Positions 8,622-18,209 of a stretch of DNA of 18,260 nucleotides are shown in pieces. Each line of letters starts with the position of its first letter. The stretch's first letter is position 1. The notes under the pieces are model-generated. The model did not search any database. It had not been told where the DNA came from and saw only the letters and a program-made list of their open reading frames with translations. The translations under genes and the position numbers were made by a program. The stretch spans positions 1 through 18,260 of the forward strand of contig CALSCQ010002583.1 of the NCBI GenBank assembly GCA_943704525.1, given 5' to 3'. This DNA comes from Pigoraptor vietnamica (lineage: Eukaryota; Opisthokonta; Filasterea).

Positions 8622-9556
8622 TTGAGGAATGTGCAGGGCAATCCCGAATTATCCCGTGTGAATCCGGTAGACTAATCTCCACCTTACGCTCAACCGGCCC
8701 TTTGCCTATGAGGATTCGGCCTGAATCGAACGGCAAGCGTCACAGTCAAACGGACATTGTCAATAACGATGCTTCATTGCCGGCCGCATCGACCATCAGT
8801 CAATTCAGTGCTTAGCCGTTGCAGTTGACCAACGGGCCGGCCGGCAGGAAACGTTAACGCCGGCTCGACTGGCACTGTCTCGCAATCGAGCTCCAGGCAA
8901 CCTCCCACTTCATTGAAGAGCTTACGGTGATTTCGCCTCTGCTACACTGCGCATGCACAAGTATTGTTGCCCAATAACTGTGCTCAGCTTGTCATGGTCT
9001 GGCGGCGCTGACGAGTGGCAGATGCAACTCAGTTGCTGCAGTGCCCGCACATGATCCCGCACATACACGGCATGACACGCAAACACGACCGCCTACATAC
9101 GCAATTTTTATACACCTGGCGCAATCATACACTCACATTCAAACGCATTCCGTAGACAGGCAAACATGAATTAAACGGTTTCGAGGTGTGGGGGCCGTGA
9201 ATCTCCCTGACTATAAGGCATGCTGCTTGGCGGACACCGGTTGAGCCACTCAGTCGTCGCGGGGAAGGCCCACTTGCAACCCCCGCCCGGCGACAGCGCC
9301 GCCACCGCCGCAAGCACAGAGACAAAGGAACCCACGCGCACGCCCACGCGACGTGGCGACTGCGCAAGCAGGGGCATAACCCGCGGTGCGGCATGGTTTC
9401 AGCCACTGGCAAGCTTGGAAACCTTACCGGATTTTCGGAATTACGTCGATCACGTGGACTGGTTTGTGCGAAATCACTCAATACCAGGAGCAGCAAGTCA
9501 TTTGCTCCTGCTCTATACCTAAGGACTTGTCAGAGTTGACGACGCTTCTCTCAAAG

Positions 9557-11088
9557 ATGGCCCCGCGGAAGCGCAAGGCGACGGACGAGCCCAGGAGCGC
9601 TCTCGCAGGCCACGCGCTGGTGGGTGCAGGCTGTGCTAAGTAAGAGTTGCCGCTCACAGCAAGTGCTGCGTTTCTGTCGTCATCCCCACACGGAAAATAT
9701 GTTCCTTTTTTGACTACTTCTAATATAATAATAATAATCCATGCCTGATTCGTAGATGCGAGCGGCGAGAATGGAACGCTGGCCGATGTAGTCGTCGTGC
9801 TCAGGAAACTCGAGAAGAAGCTCGAGAAGGGGCAGAAGGAGCTCGAGAAGGGGCAGAAGGAGCTCGAGAAGGGGCAGAAGGAGCTCGAGAAGAAGCTCGA
9901 GAAGAAGCTCGAGAAGGGGCAGAAGGAGCTCGAGAAGAAGCTCGAGAGGAAGATCGACGGGGCGCAGGAGACGACCAAGAAGGAGATGGATCGCCGGCAC
10001 GCTGAGATACTTGCAACGAAGGAGAAGGTGGGTTCACTTTCGAAATCGGCACACGCCCGTTTGTTGTGTTTTTTATACTGGAAAGATCGACTGACACTCG
10101 GCCCTGGCAGTCTGTTGTGTCGCTGAGCAAAATCAACGCGGACGACCTGAATGCCCTCGTGGCTGGTGCGGGCATCTCCAGCCCGCACCCCAAAAACGTG
10201 GAGTGTGGGCTTAGCGCCGCAAAGGTGTAATCCTTTCGCCGTTCGCATCCAGGCGTTGACTTTGATGAGCAGTTCAAGTGGGCTGCGTCGGCCGAGCACA
10301 GCGCACTGAACAAGCGGAATTACGCGGCGTTCCTCCGAGCGCGCACAGTGGGGCGCGGCCTCTGCGTCGTCGACATTTCTGGGCTGCGGAGAGCTTACAC
10401 TGTGAATTGCGGCGATCGGGAGTTTGCGGGTACGTCGGATTTGGCGATCTGTGAGAGCGGCGGCGGCGTCAACGACAAGAACCCTCACGTCGCTCTTTCG
10501 AAGCTGCTCGTTGCCATTGAGCTGAAGAAGGGCGCTGTCGAAGCGAATGACCACTATCAGGCGATGGCGAAACTCGTTGTGGGCTCCCTCGTGCTGGAGC
10601 GGCCCATTGTGGTGTTCCTCACGAACCTGCGCGACGAGTTTGTGTTCTACTGGCTTGAGTATGAGCCTGCGCCTGGGGGGCGTGCGTCCAGGAGCGCCGC
10701 GAAGAAGGCTGTACTGAAGCGCATGTTCGTCGAGGACCCCGCGACGGCGTTCCGTGCGCTCGATGACATCTCCGCGGCGTTGAAGAGCAGTGCATCCGCG
10801 ACTGACGCGGTCCCGTCGATTAAAGGGGTTGCAACGGCACCCATTCAGCCCATTCCCGCCACTCTGGTCTCTGTCCCAGCCGTTGGCCAGAACGCCGACG
10901 TGGCGGATCTCGCGGCGGTGATGGACGACATGGATGCGGACGAGGCGTTTGAGATGCGCAAGCTGTATGCGGCGCAAGTGATCGCACAGATGCCGTGGGC
11001 GCGCGAAGTCGAGCGAGTTGGCCCGTGTGCGCTGCCACCTTCCGGCCTGGCGCCGCTCACCCGCCACTTTCTGTCGTACATCAGCTGA
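9557..11088 (+). CDS. Crinkler-type nuclear coiled-coil protein with PD-(D/E)XK nuclease core
   Basis: Proposed exons 9557-9639, 9763-10027, 10111-10204 and 10253-11088 give 1278 nt (425 aa). The ATG at 9557 opens MAPRKRKATDEP, with a basic nuclear-localisation-like PRKRK. Residues about 41-100 are a coiled coil built from LEKGQKE heptads and LEKK units. The C-terminal domain has GTSDLAI (D210) and LLVAIELKKG (E237-x-K239), the D...ExK signature of restriction-endonuclease-fold nucleases. The flanking NKRNYAAFLR and HYQAMAKLVVGSLVLERPIV segments resemble Crinkler/RHS nuclease domains. The first intron uses donor GTAAGAG (9640) with an acceptor ending at 9762; an acceptor at 9755 is an alternative with another donor. 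An in-frame TAA at 10228-10230 is removed only if the 48-nt intron 10205-10252 (weak donor GTGGGC) is real. Otherwise the gene is broken. No P-loop NTPase is attached, unlike many Crinklers. Toxicity or effector use is not shown. Confidence 0.6.
9809..9949 (+). repeat. Coding tandem repeat of 21-bp heptad and 12-bp units
   Basis: Units CTCGAGAAGGGGCAGAAG+GAG (21 bp, LEKGQKE) alternate with CTCGAGAAGAAG (12 bp, LEKK) in near-perfect copies. The 21-bp unit equals one coiled-coil heptad. Near-identity of the units indicates recent expansion or homogenisation. Confidence 0.85.
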
Positions 11089-12299
11089 ATGAAAGGGGAT
11101 GCCGCTGGCTGCGGATCGCCTTGAATTGGTGTGTCGGAAATTGTGCATGCAGCTGGCACGCGCTGTAATAAGTTGTGGAACCGGGCTACACATGCGCACT
11201 CCGCACCGGTGGTGTGCAACGACTACAGAAGCTAGACCTGAACGGCCCTGCGCACGAACGCGTGGCACACGCCGGCGTGCCCACGGCGTTTAGCTGCACG
11301 GCAGCTCAATGCGCACCCTAAAACCGTGCATGCGCAAACATGCGCCGTGCTCATCAGTAACACCGAGTCAAGTTGATCCTCCAAGCCGTCGACATTAATG
11401 ACGGTGACTTCGGTGAGCACATGCATGAGTCCAACACAGACCCCGGCCAAGGTGCATGAACGAAGGCGCGAGGCAGGGGACGCGTGGGCAGCTGCGATCC
11501 CCGGTGGGCTACAATGTGTGGGTGCTGCGCACGCGCACATCGGGCGCACGCGCAAACGAATGGCGCCAACGGACAGCCCTTAAGTATTGAAATTTGCGAA
11601 TGGAAAATGGGCAATTTTTGTTCGTCAGGATAACCATCCAACTGCTGATTCCGACTTTTAATATATAAGAGAATTTGTATTGGATTTTGCGCATTATGAT
11701 TTCATGAATTTTCTTTACTTTCAAAAGCAATACTTAATATCAATATGTATGTTGAAACGAGTATAGTCTCATTGGTCCCGTTTATACAGTCTCATTCTAA
11801 CATAAATCCAAAGTAAGTATATTATCATCATTCGGAGAGGTAAACAGAAACCAGTCACGCAAACATTCAAAATTTGGGCCATTCCTTCAATTCCCGTTGC
11901 CGGTCAGGAGTCCGTACCACGTTGCCGCGAACCGTGGGAAACAGCACACACGCGCGCCACACGCGCGCACTGGCAATAGTACCGCCACTCGCCGCACAGA
12001 CACAGTCTCCGGCCCTCCCCTGTCGTCTCTATATCGCCAACAGCAGCACCGCCCCGGCACACTCGTCCTTCCCCTCACGTGGGGGATCTCTTTCACTCCA
12101 ATCGCACGTGTGTGGGGGGAGCGTGTCGGGGCTAGGGCATCGCCAGCTCCGCCTCCCCCCTTTCCCCCGCCGCTGCGGGCGGCTCTTTTCTTCTCCTTTT
12201 CGTGCTCCTTTTGCATACGTAATAGTCGGTCTCGGGTTCAACTCTATCTTTTGCCGCGGTTTTTTCCCCTCTTCGCATTGGGACGCGTGTCCCGCCTGT
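11089..12299. other. Intergenic region and presumed promoter/5' UTR of the formin
   Basis: No recognisable gene. 11089-11579 is GC-rich without coding signal. 11580-11880 is an AT-rich island. 11880-12299 is pyrimidine-rich and lies in an open frame continuous with the formin, but that frame has no ATG before 12300, so it is probably 5' UTR. A TATATAAG string sits at 11662-11669 and a reverse CCAAT (ATTGG) near 11771. Confidence 0.5.
11580..11737. repeat. AT-rich segment bounded by 10-bp inverted repeats (MITE-like)
   Basis: TTAAGTATTG (11580-11589) and its perfect reverse complement CAATACTTAA (11728-11737) bound a 158-bp AT-rich segment in otherwise GC-rich DNA. The outermost TTAA or TA could be target-site duplications of a small non-autonomous DNA element. 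The AT-rich composition continues to about 11880, and an arm of 10 bp in AT-rich DNA may be coincidence. Confidence 0.3.
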
Positions 12300-15200
12300 A
12301 TGGGTCAGCAGCAGGGCCGCCCTCAGTACCCACAGGTTAATAGGCTCCCCGTTTCGACGAGCGGAGCCACCGTCACACACACCCGTACGAGAGGTCTGAG
12401 TGTTAACGTAAAAGTCGAGGGGCTTGGGGCACGGCCCACGCCGTCAGCCCCGATGGGGCGCGGCGCTGGGTCCGGCGGGATGGGCACCGGCGCGGGCGGC
12501 CCTCGCGACAGGAAGATCACCGTGAGTGCGGCTGTGCCACCGGGCCTCGCGTCCGGTTCCGGCATGGTTGGCGGCGGCGATTTGAACCTCGCGAAGGCCG
12601 GCGCGTTTCACAATGTGCCCATCCCGCCGCAGCGGGAGCTCGACGAGCTGTTTGGCTCGCTGCTCAACGAAATGGCGCTGAATCCCGAGAAAAAGGCGCT
12701 GATGATGTCGCTCTCGAACGAGCGCAAGTGGACGATGATTCTCCAGCAGCGGTCGCTGGAAGAGTGGAACGAGGTGAAGGCGCGGCTCGGCGGTTCCGAC
12801 GACTCGCCAGAGTACATGGCGGGTCTCATTCACGAAGCCATGACGCTCGATCAGATGATATCGCTGCGCATCGAGCTGTCGACGAAGCCCATGAGTTGGA
12901 TCGCCAAGTTTATTAGCTGCTCTGGGCTCGAGCTCATGCTGCACTGGCTGAAGCGGTCGCTCGTCTACAACGTCACGCACAAGACGGAGGGGCGCTCGAC
13001 GACGACGTCGCACGACCGGCAGATCCAGTACGAGTGCGTGCGCGGGCTTCGCGCGCTGATGAACAACCCGACGGGTTTGTACGAGATGATGCACTTTAAG
13101 GACGGCATCGACATCCTGGCGATGGGCCTCGTGTCCGAAGACACGCGCACGCGCAAGCTCGTGTGCGAGGTCGTCGCGGCCGTCTGCATTATCGAGGGCG
13201 GGCACGAGCTCGTTCTTCGTGCCATTTCGAACCTCGCGCGGGAGAGGAAGGAGGTGCACCGGTTCGCTATACTCGTCGACGCGCTCGACAAGACGGACCA
13301 CGTCGACTTTCAGGTGCGTGTCGTGCGCGTGTGTGGGCGTGCGTCTGTGTGCGTGCGTGCATGCGAGCGCTGTGATATGTGCTGTGGGCTCTGCCCCATT
13401 TGTCGCTGCCGCCCCTTGCCTGCACTCGCGTGTGTTGCGTGGGTGCCGTTTTGTACCCATTGTCGACGGCTTCTTGCTTCATCCTCACGCGACCCCCTTG
13501 GTCCCTCCCCAGACGGCGTGTCTCACGCTCATCAACTCGATCGTGAACTTTCCCGAGGATCTTGCGCTCCGCATCCACCTCCGCAACGAGTTTTTGCGGC
13601 TGAAGCTCGACGACATTCTGCCGGTGCGTGTCGCTGCAAAATCGCGCATCTATTTGAACTGTGTGTTGTCCGTGTGTGCTGCCGATCTCGGTCGTGGAGC
13701 GACTGGGTACACACTTCTCTCTATAGATTCAGCTGCAATCTCGCTTACTTCCCCCCCCCCCCCCCTTCCGCGTCTTCTACCGTTCGCAGCGGCTGCGATC
13801 GCTGAACAACGACGACCTGACGACCCAACTGCACCTCTTTGACGAGGACTACAATAACGACCTCGGCCTTATGTACGACCGCCTCCGCGAGGACGTCGAC
13901 CACACGGACCCGAAGTCGATCTTTGACGCGATCTACCGCCACGTGCAAGACACGGACGCGTGGCCGTACTTTCTCAGCTGCATGCAGCACCTCCTCCACA
14001 TCCCTTACTCGGACATACACATGAGCGGCAAGTACTGGCAGCTGATCGACGCGATGGTCGCCGAGATTGTCCTCATGCGACGCTACAACGAGGACTTTGA
14101 CCCAAACTTCCACATCAACTACGACCTCGACGTCGAGAAGGTCATCGTGTCGTACGTCGACAAGGAGAAGCAGATCGCCGCCGAGGAGCGCGCGGAGGAC
14201 CTCATGCGGCAGCTCGAGCACCAGACGCGCACGTTCCGCGACACGGAGAAGGGCTACCAGGACCGCATCGCCCAGCTCGAGAGCGCCCTCCAGGCCGGTC
14301 ACGTGGCCGTCCCCGTCGCCGCCACTTTCGGCTCTGGCATCAGCGCCGCGTCACGTGCCGGCCTGGCGATGCCCGTCGGCAGCATGGCCCCGATGGTGCC
14401 GGGAGCGGGCGGCGACGGCCTCGCGAGCCTCGACGCGGCGACGCTCGAGTCGTACAACCAGGTAGTCCAGTCGGTGTCGGGCGCGCGTCTCGAGGACCTC
14501 CTCAAGCGCGTGGACGTGCCGTCGGCGGCGGTCGTCGACGACGACGTGCGGCGCTCGTACGAGGAGAAGATTGCGGCGCTCACGCAGCTCGTCAACGCCG
14601 CGCTCAAGGGCGCCATCCTGCTGCCGGGCGCGGCCACGACCCCCGTGCCGACCCTGTCCAGCACCGGCGGCATTCCTCCGCCGCCGCCTCCTTCGGGCGC
14701 CATTCCGCCGCCGCCAGGTGCCGACGGAAGCGGCGCGGGCATTCCTCCGCCCCCGCCTCCTCCCGGCGCCGAGGGTGGTCACGTGCCGCCGCCGCCGCCA
14801 CCACCAGGCATGGGCGGTGGGCCTCCGCCACCCCCACCGCCGCCGGGGTCGGGTCCGCCGGGTCCGCCGCCGCCGCCCGGTGCGCCCGTCGCGCCGTCCG
14901 GTCCGCAGCTCAAGCCGAAGCGGAAGATTACGCCAGGCACGAAGATGCGGCAGCTGCAGTGGACTAAAGTGCAGCCGAAGCAGGTGACGGCCACGGTGTG
15001 GGCGAACATTGACGACGAGGCGATCCTCGCGGAGATTGACACGTCTGAGTTTGAGGCCGTGTTTGCGGCTGGCGGTGCGGCGCCCGCAGGCGGTGTGCCG
15101 GGCCTGTCTGCGAGCGACAGCGGCGGGTTCTCGCTGTCTGGCAAGCAGTCTTCGAAGAAGGAGAAGACGACGCTGATCGCGGACCAGAAGCGCTCGTACA

Positions 15201-16457
15201 AGATTGACATTATGCTCGCGCGCATCACGCTCGGCTTTGACGAGATTCGCGAGGCGCTGTGCGCGATGGACGAGTCCAAGCTGACGGAGCAAATGCTCAA
15301 GAACTTTGTCGAGTTTGCGCCGACGCCCGAGGAAACGGCCGTGCTCCAGGACTACCACGGGCCCGTGGCGGACCTCGCCCGCGTCGACCAGTTTCTCCTA
15401 CGCATGCTCTCGGTGCCGCACTTTGAGCAGCGCGTGCAGTCGCTTTACTTTAAGCGCCGTTTCGCGCAGAGGCTCGACGAGACGCTCCCGCAGATTGACC
15501 TCGTCGCGCGCGCGAGCGAGGAACTCATCGAGAGCAAGGCGCTTCGCAAGATGATGGAGGTCATTCTCGCGCTCGGCAATTACATGAACGGAGGGACGGC
15601 GCGAGGGGCGGCGTACGGGTTCAAGATCGAGTCGCTGCAGCGCCTCGGGGACACCAAATCTGGCAAGCGCACGCTCGTGCATTACCTTGCCCAGGTGCGT
15701 GCCGCCCTTCGTTCGCCATGTATGGTCGTGCCTGCAGATCTTCTATTTCTGTGCTCCTCATTTCCGATGTTTCCTCTTTTGTTTCTGTTTCGCCATGTGA
15801 TGAACACGCTATGCCCCGTCGCGTGCTCACGTGATCTCTGCCCAACCTCTTGCCCCTGCACAGATTGTCGACGCCAAGTTCCCGGACGCGGCGCAGTTTC
15901 CCAGCGAGATCTCGCACTCTGCGCCCGCCACCAAGGTCGTTCTCTCTGCGATCACGTCGGAGCTGAAGGAGCTGCGGGACGGCCTCGCGCAGGTGGGGCG
16001 CGCCCTCAACGACTACCACTCGGATGACCCATCGGACAAGTTCCGCGCGGTCATTGCGCCGTTTTACGCCGACGCGCAGCAGCAGTTTGCGGCGGTCGAG
16101 CAGCGCTACAAGGACATGGAGGCGCTCATCGCCAAGGCGGCGGCATTCTGGGGCGAGGACCCGAAGAACGTGACGCTCGACACCTTCTTCGGAACGTTTG
16201 GCGCGTTTGTGACGGCGTACGAGCGCGCGCGCAAGGACAACTACGAGGAGGCGCAGAAGAAGGCGGTTGCCGAGCGTCGCACGGCCGCGCTTGCGGAACA
16301 GAAGGCCAAGGGTTCGAAACTCGCCGAGCTCGGGGGCACGCCGGACCAGGGCGTCATCGATGGGCTCATGGATGCGCTGCGGACGGGCGCGTGGCGCGAG
16401 GGGCGCAACACGACGCAGCGATGGAAGAACGCGGGGGACGCCGTGCGCGCGAGCTAG
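12300..16457 (+). CDS. Diaphanous/FMNL-type formin (4 exons, 1207 aa)
   Basis: Exons 12300-13313, 13513-13623, 13790-15694 and 15864-16457 join in phase 0. ATG 12300 (MGQQQGRPQ) is the first in-frame ATG. Domains: a GBD/FH3 region from about residue 103 (HNVPIPPQRELDELFGSLL; RALMN and EVVAAVCIIEGGHE motifs as in FMNL/DAAM/Dia); a coiled coil about 500-543; an FH1 proline region about 669-745 with several runs of five to eight prolines; FH2 about 748-1130 with KMRQLQWTKV and GNYMNGG..RG.AYGFK...L..LGDTKS; and a C-terminal DAD-like GVIDGLMDALRTGAW near 1173. Formins nucleate and processively elongate unbranched actin filaments. FH1 feeds profilin-actin, and Rho-type GTPase binding to the GBD relieves DID-DAD autoinhibition. 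Having both halves suggests the autoinhibited, Rho-regulated class. Myristoylation of Gly2, known in FMNLs, is uncertain because the usual Ser/Thr at position 6 is absent. Confidence 0.9.
13751..13765 (+). repeat. Poly-C run in formin intron 2
   Basis: Fifteen C lie about 25 nt before the acceptor of intron 13624-13789, within its polypyrimidine tract. Confidence 0.8.
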
Positions 16458-16876
16458 CACGAAGGGCTGGATTTGCCTGCGCTTGTGTTTGTGTATGTTT
16501 CACAGCGTCGTCGTGCTCTCTTGGTTACCGCCTGCGTCGTCTCTATGGTGCCTTTGATTGTGTATTTGCGCGCTTCTCCAATCGTTTGCGCACCGCGTCG
16601 GTGTTTTGTGTCTGCGTCGCGTTTTGTCTTTGTTTTTTGGTGTGCGTGCTCTTATTCTCTTCTGCCGTGTGCCTTGCGACGGTGCTTGTTGGGCTGTCGT
16701 CTTATTACACTCGCCTATGTGAGACGGCTAAGCAGCTGTTGCGTGGGTAGTGGGAGGGTACTCCGCCAGGACGGTGTGCGTAGGCACGTCGAGTCGTTGG
16801 CGCAATGCACTGCGGCGTCTATGCACATGATAACAAGAAGTCGCAGACGGCTTTATCAATCTTCCTGACTCCACTC
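16458..16876. other. Formin 3' UTR and intergenic sequence
   Basis: Strikingly T- and GT-rich on the plus strand, which fits a 3' UTR. No AATAAA was seen. A hydrophobic open frame at 16473-16868 follows from the T-richness and has no domain. The F-box-LRR relic begins at 16877 on the other strand. Confidence 0.45.
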
Positions 16877-18083
16877 CTAGTAGTAGAGCGAGTGCACGAG
16901 CGTGTGCACGCGGCCGACGAGCGAAGCAATGCCGGGCACTTCTCTGAGACAGCGAAGGTTGAGCGTGTGGACACCGCCGAGCGCCGAAACGTCCAGTAGG
17001 TTCTCACATCCTCTGAGGTAGAGCGTGTGGACACTGCCAAGCGCCAAACCTATGGACCCCCCCCCTAGGGTCCCCCCATCCTCCTCTTCGAGTCGTCAGT
17101 GAAGACCCTGATCGTGGCGGGGAACAGTTGCTTGTTTTCGCTGAGGTCGAGTGTATGGACGGTGCCGAGCGCAGAAACGTCAGACAGTCGCTCACAGTGG
17201 CGGAGAATGAGCGTGTGGACGCCGCCGAGCGCCGACACGTCCTGCACTTGCGTGAAACTGAGGTCGAGCGTGTGCACGCGGGCAAGCGCGGAAACGTCCG
17301 ACAGCTGAGCACTGTAGCTGAGGTCGAGTGTATGGACGGTGCCGAGTGCAGAAACATTCGAAAGCTTGCATCCGCTTAGGTCCAGCGTGTGGACGCGTCC
17401 AAGCGCAGAAACGTCCTGCACTTGCGTGAAGCTGAGATTAAGCGTGTGTACGCGGCCGAGCGCCGAAACGTCCGACAGTCGACAACGCCCCATGAGGTCC
17501 AGCGTGTGGACGCCTCCGAGCGCAGAAACGTCCGCTAATTGCGGACAACCGCGGAGTTTCAGAGTGTGGACACCGCCAAGCGCAGATACGTCCGTCAGTC
17601 GGTCACAACATTCAAGGCTTAGCGTGTGGACGCCACCGAGCGCCGAAACGTCCGACAGTTGCGTACTTCCCGTGAGGGTGAGCGTGTGGACGCGGCCGAG
17701 CGCGGAAACGTCCTTCAGTCGCTCGCAGTTGACGATGACGAGCGTGTGGAGGTCGCCGAGCGCAGACACACGCGTCAGGCTGCCGAGGTGGCGCGTGGGA
17801 CGCCGCCGAGCGCAGACGCCGTTTGATTACCGGCTCCCAACCGAGGCACGAGGCAGAGACGGTCGCGCGGGAGCGTCTCCGTCACGAGATTGCGGAATTT
17901 GCGTTCAAGCATGTACTTCTGCGCTTGGCTTTGCTTGAGCGCGTACAGGCGTTCGCGGCGAAGCACCCTCAGCAGTCGGCTGCACGTGTGCGCGAGGGCG
18001 CGCGTCTCCCGTCCGGTGAGGCACGGCGCAATGTGGCAAGCGAGGAGCTCGTCGGGGAGAGAGAGAAGCGTGCGCGTGTCCAT
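16877..18083 (-). pseudogene. F-box-LRR protein gene, disrupted by frameshift and an internal non-LRR segment
   Basis: Minus strand. ATG 18081-18083 opens MDTRTLLSLPDELLACHIAP (F-box), continuing LLRVLRRERLYALKQSQAQK and RKFRNLVTETLPR. The frame stops at 17775. LRRs begin in another frame from about 17768 (LTRVSALGDLHTLVIVNCER), about ten full units of roughly 20 residues. One base added near 17785-17795 would join F-box and LRR, so a single-base deletion is likely. A second break follows: after LSENKQLF, about 76 nt of non-LRR sequence (17049-17124) contains a TAG at 17065-17067, and LRRs resume in a third frame (LALGSVHTLYLRGCENL, then the cap EVPGIASLVGRVHTLVH) to TAG 16877-16879. An intact ancestor would be an SCF substrate adaptor with about 12-13 LRRs. 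Sequencing error could explain the one-base shift, not the 76-nt segment. Confidence 0.65.
17049..17124 (-). other. Non-LRR segment interrupting the LRR array
   Basis: About 76 nt replace roughly 13 nt of a repeat unit. The segment holds GGACC, nine C, TAGGGTCC on the plus strand, a near-palindrome with homopolymer runs, and brings an in-frame stop on the minus strand. No resemblance to flanking LRR units was seen. Confidence 0.5.
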
Positions 18084-18167
18084 CGTCGGTGTCGGCAACT
18101 GCGCGCCGCAATGTGTACGGATTTTTCTTCGCACTCGGATGAATTTGAAGGGGGATCACATGCGCTA

Positions 18168-18180
18168 ATTTTTAGATGTT
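18168..18180 (-). promoter_or_regulatory. Conserved upstream motif of the F-box-LRR family (second copy)
   Basis: The plus strand reads ATTTTTAGATGTT, identical to 2655-2667, here 85 nt upstream of the F-box ATG. Confidence 0.35.
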
Positions 18181-18209
18181 TGCTGTGGGACAGTCGAGCG
18201 TGATGTGCC

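Larger units (their letters stand above)
8152..9556. other. Upstream region of the cold-shock gene and of the nuclease gene; no gene seen
   Basis: Two divergent genes are separated by about 1.4 kb. Open frames here (for example 8162-8815 and 9220-9522 on the plus strand) show no domain and cross a microsatellite or lack an ATG context of note. The part near 8400-8625 has promoter-like motifs listed separately. The rest (8800-9550) shows nothing recognisable. Confidence 0.5.

Noticed and set aside
8162-8815. Plus-strand ORF of 217 codons
   Set aside because: Crosses the TG microsatellite, has no domain and overlaps the cold-shock gene's upstream region.
10225-10252. A 28-nt intron removing the in-frame TAA
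   Set aside because: Its removal shifts the frame into an early stop; the 48-nt alternative from 10205 keeps frame.
11874-12299. N-terminal extension of the formin
   Set aside because: The frame is open but has no ATG before 12300 and its pyrimidine-rich composition fits 5' UTR.
14351-15358. Long arginine-rich minus-strand ORF
   Set aside because: Shadow of the formin FH1/FH2 coding region; its composition follows from GC-rich codons on the other strand.
16473-16868. Hydrophobic ORF that might be a small membrane protein
   Set aside because: Hydrophobicity follows from a T-rich formin 3' UTR; Cys/Arg-rich and without a plausible topology.
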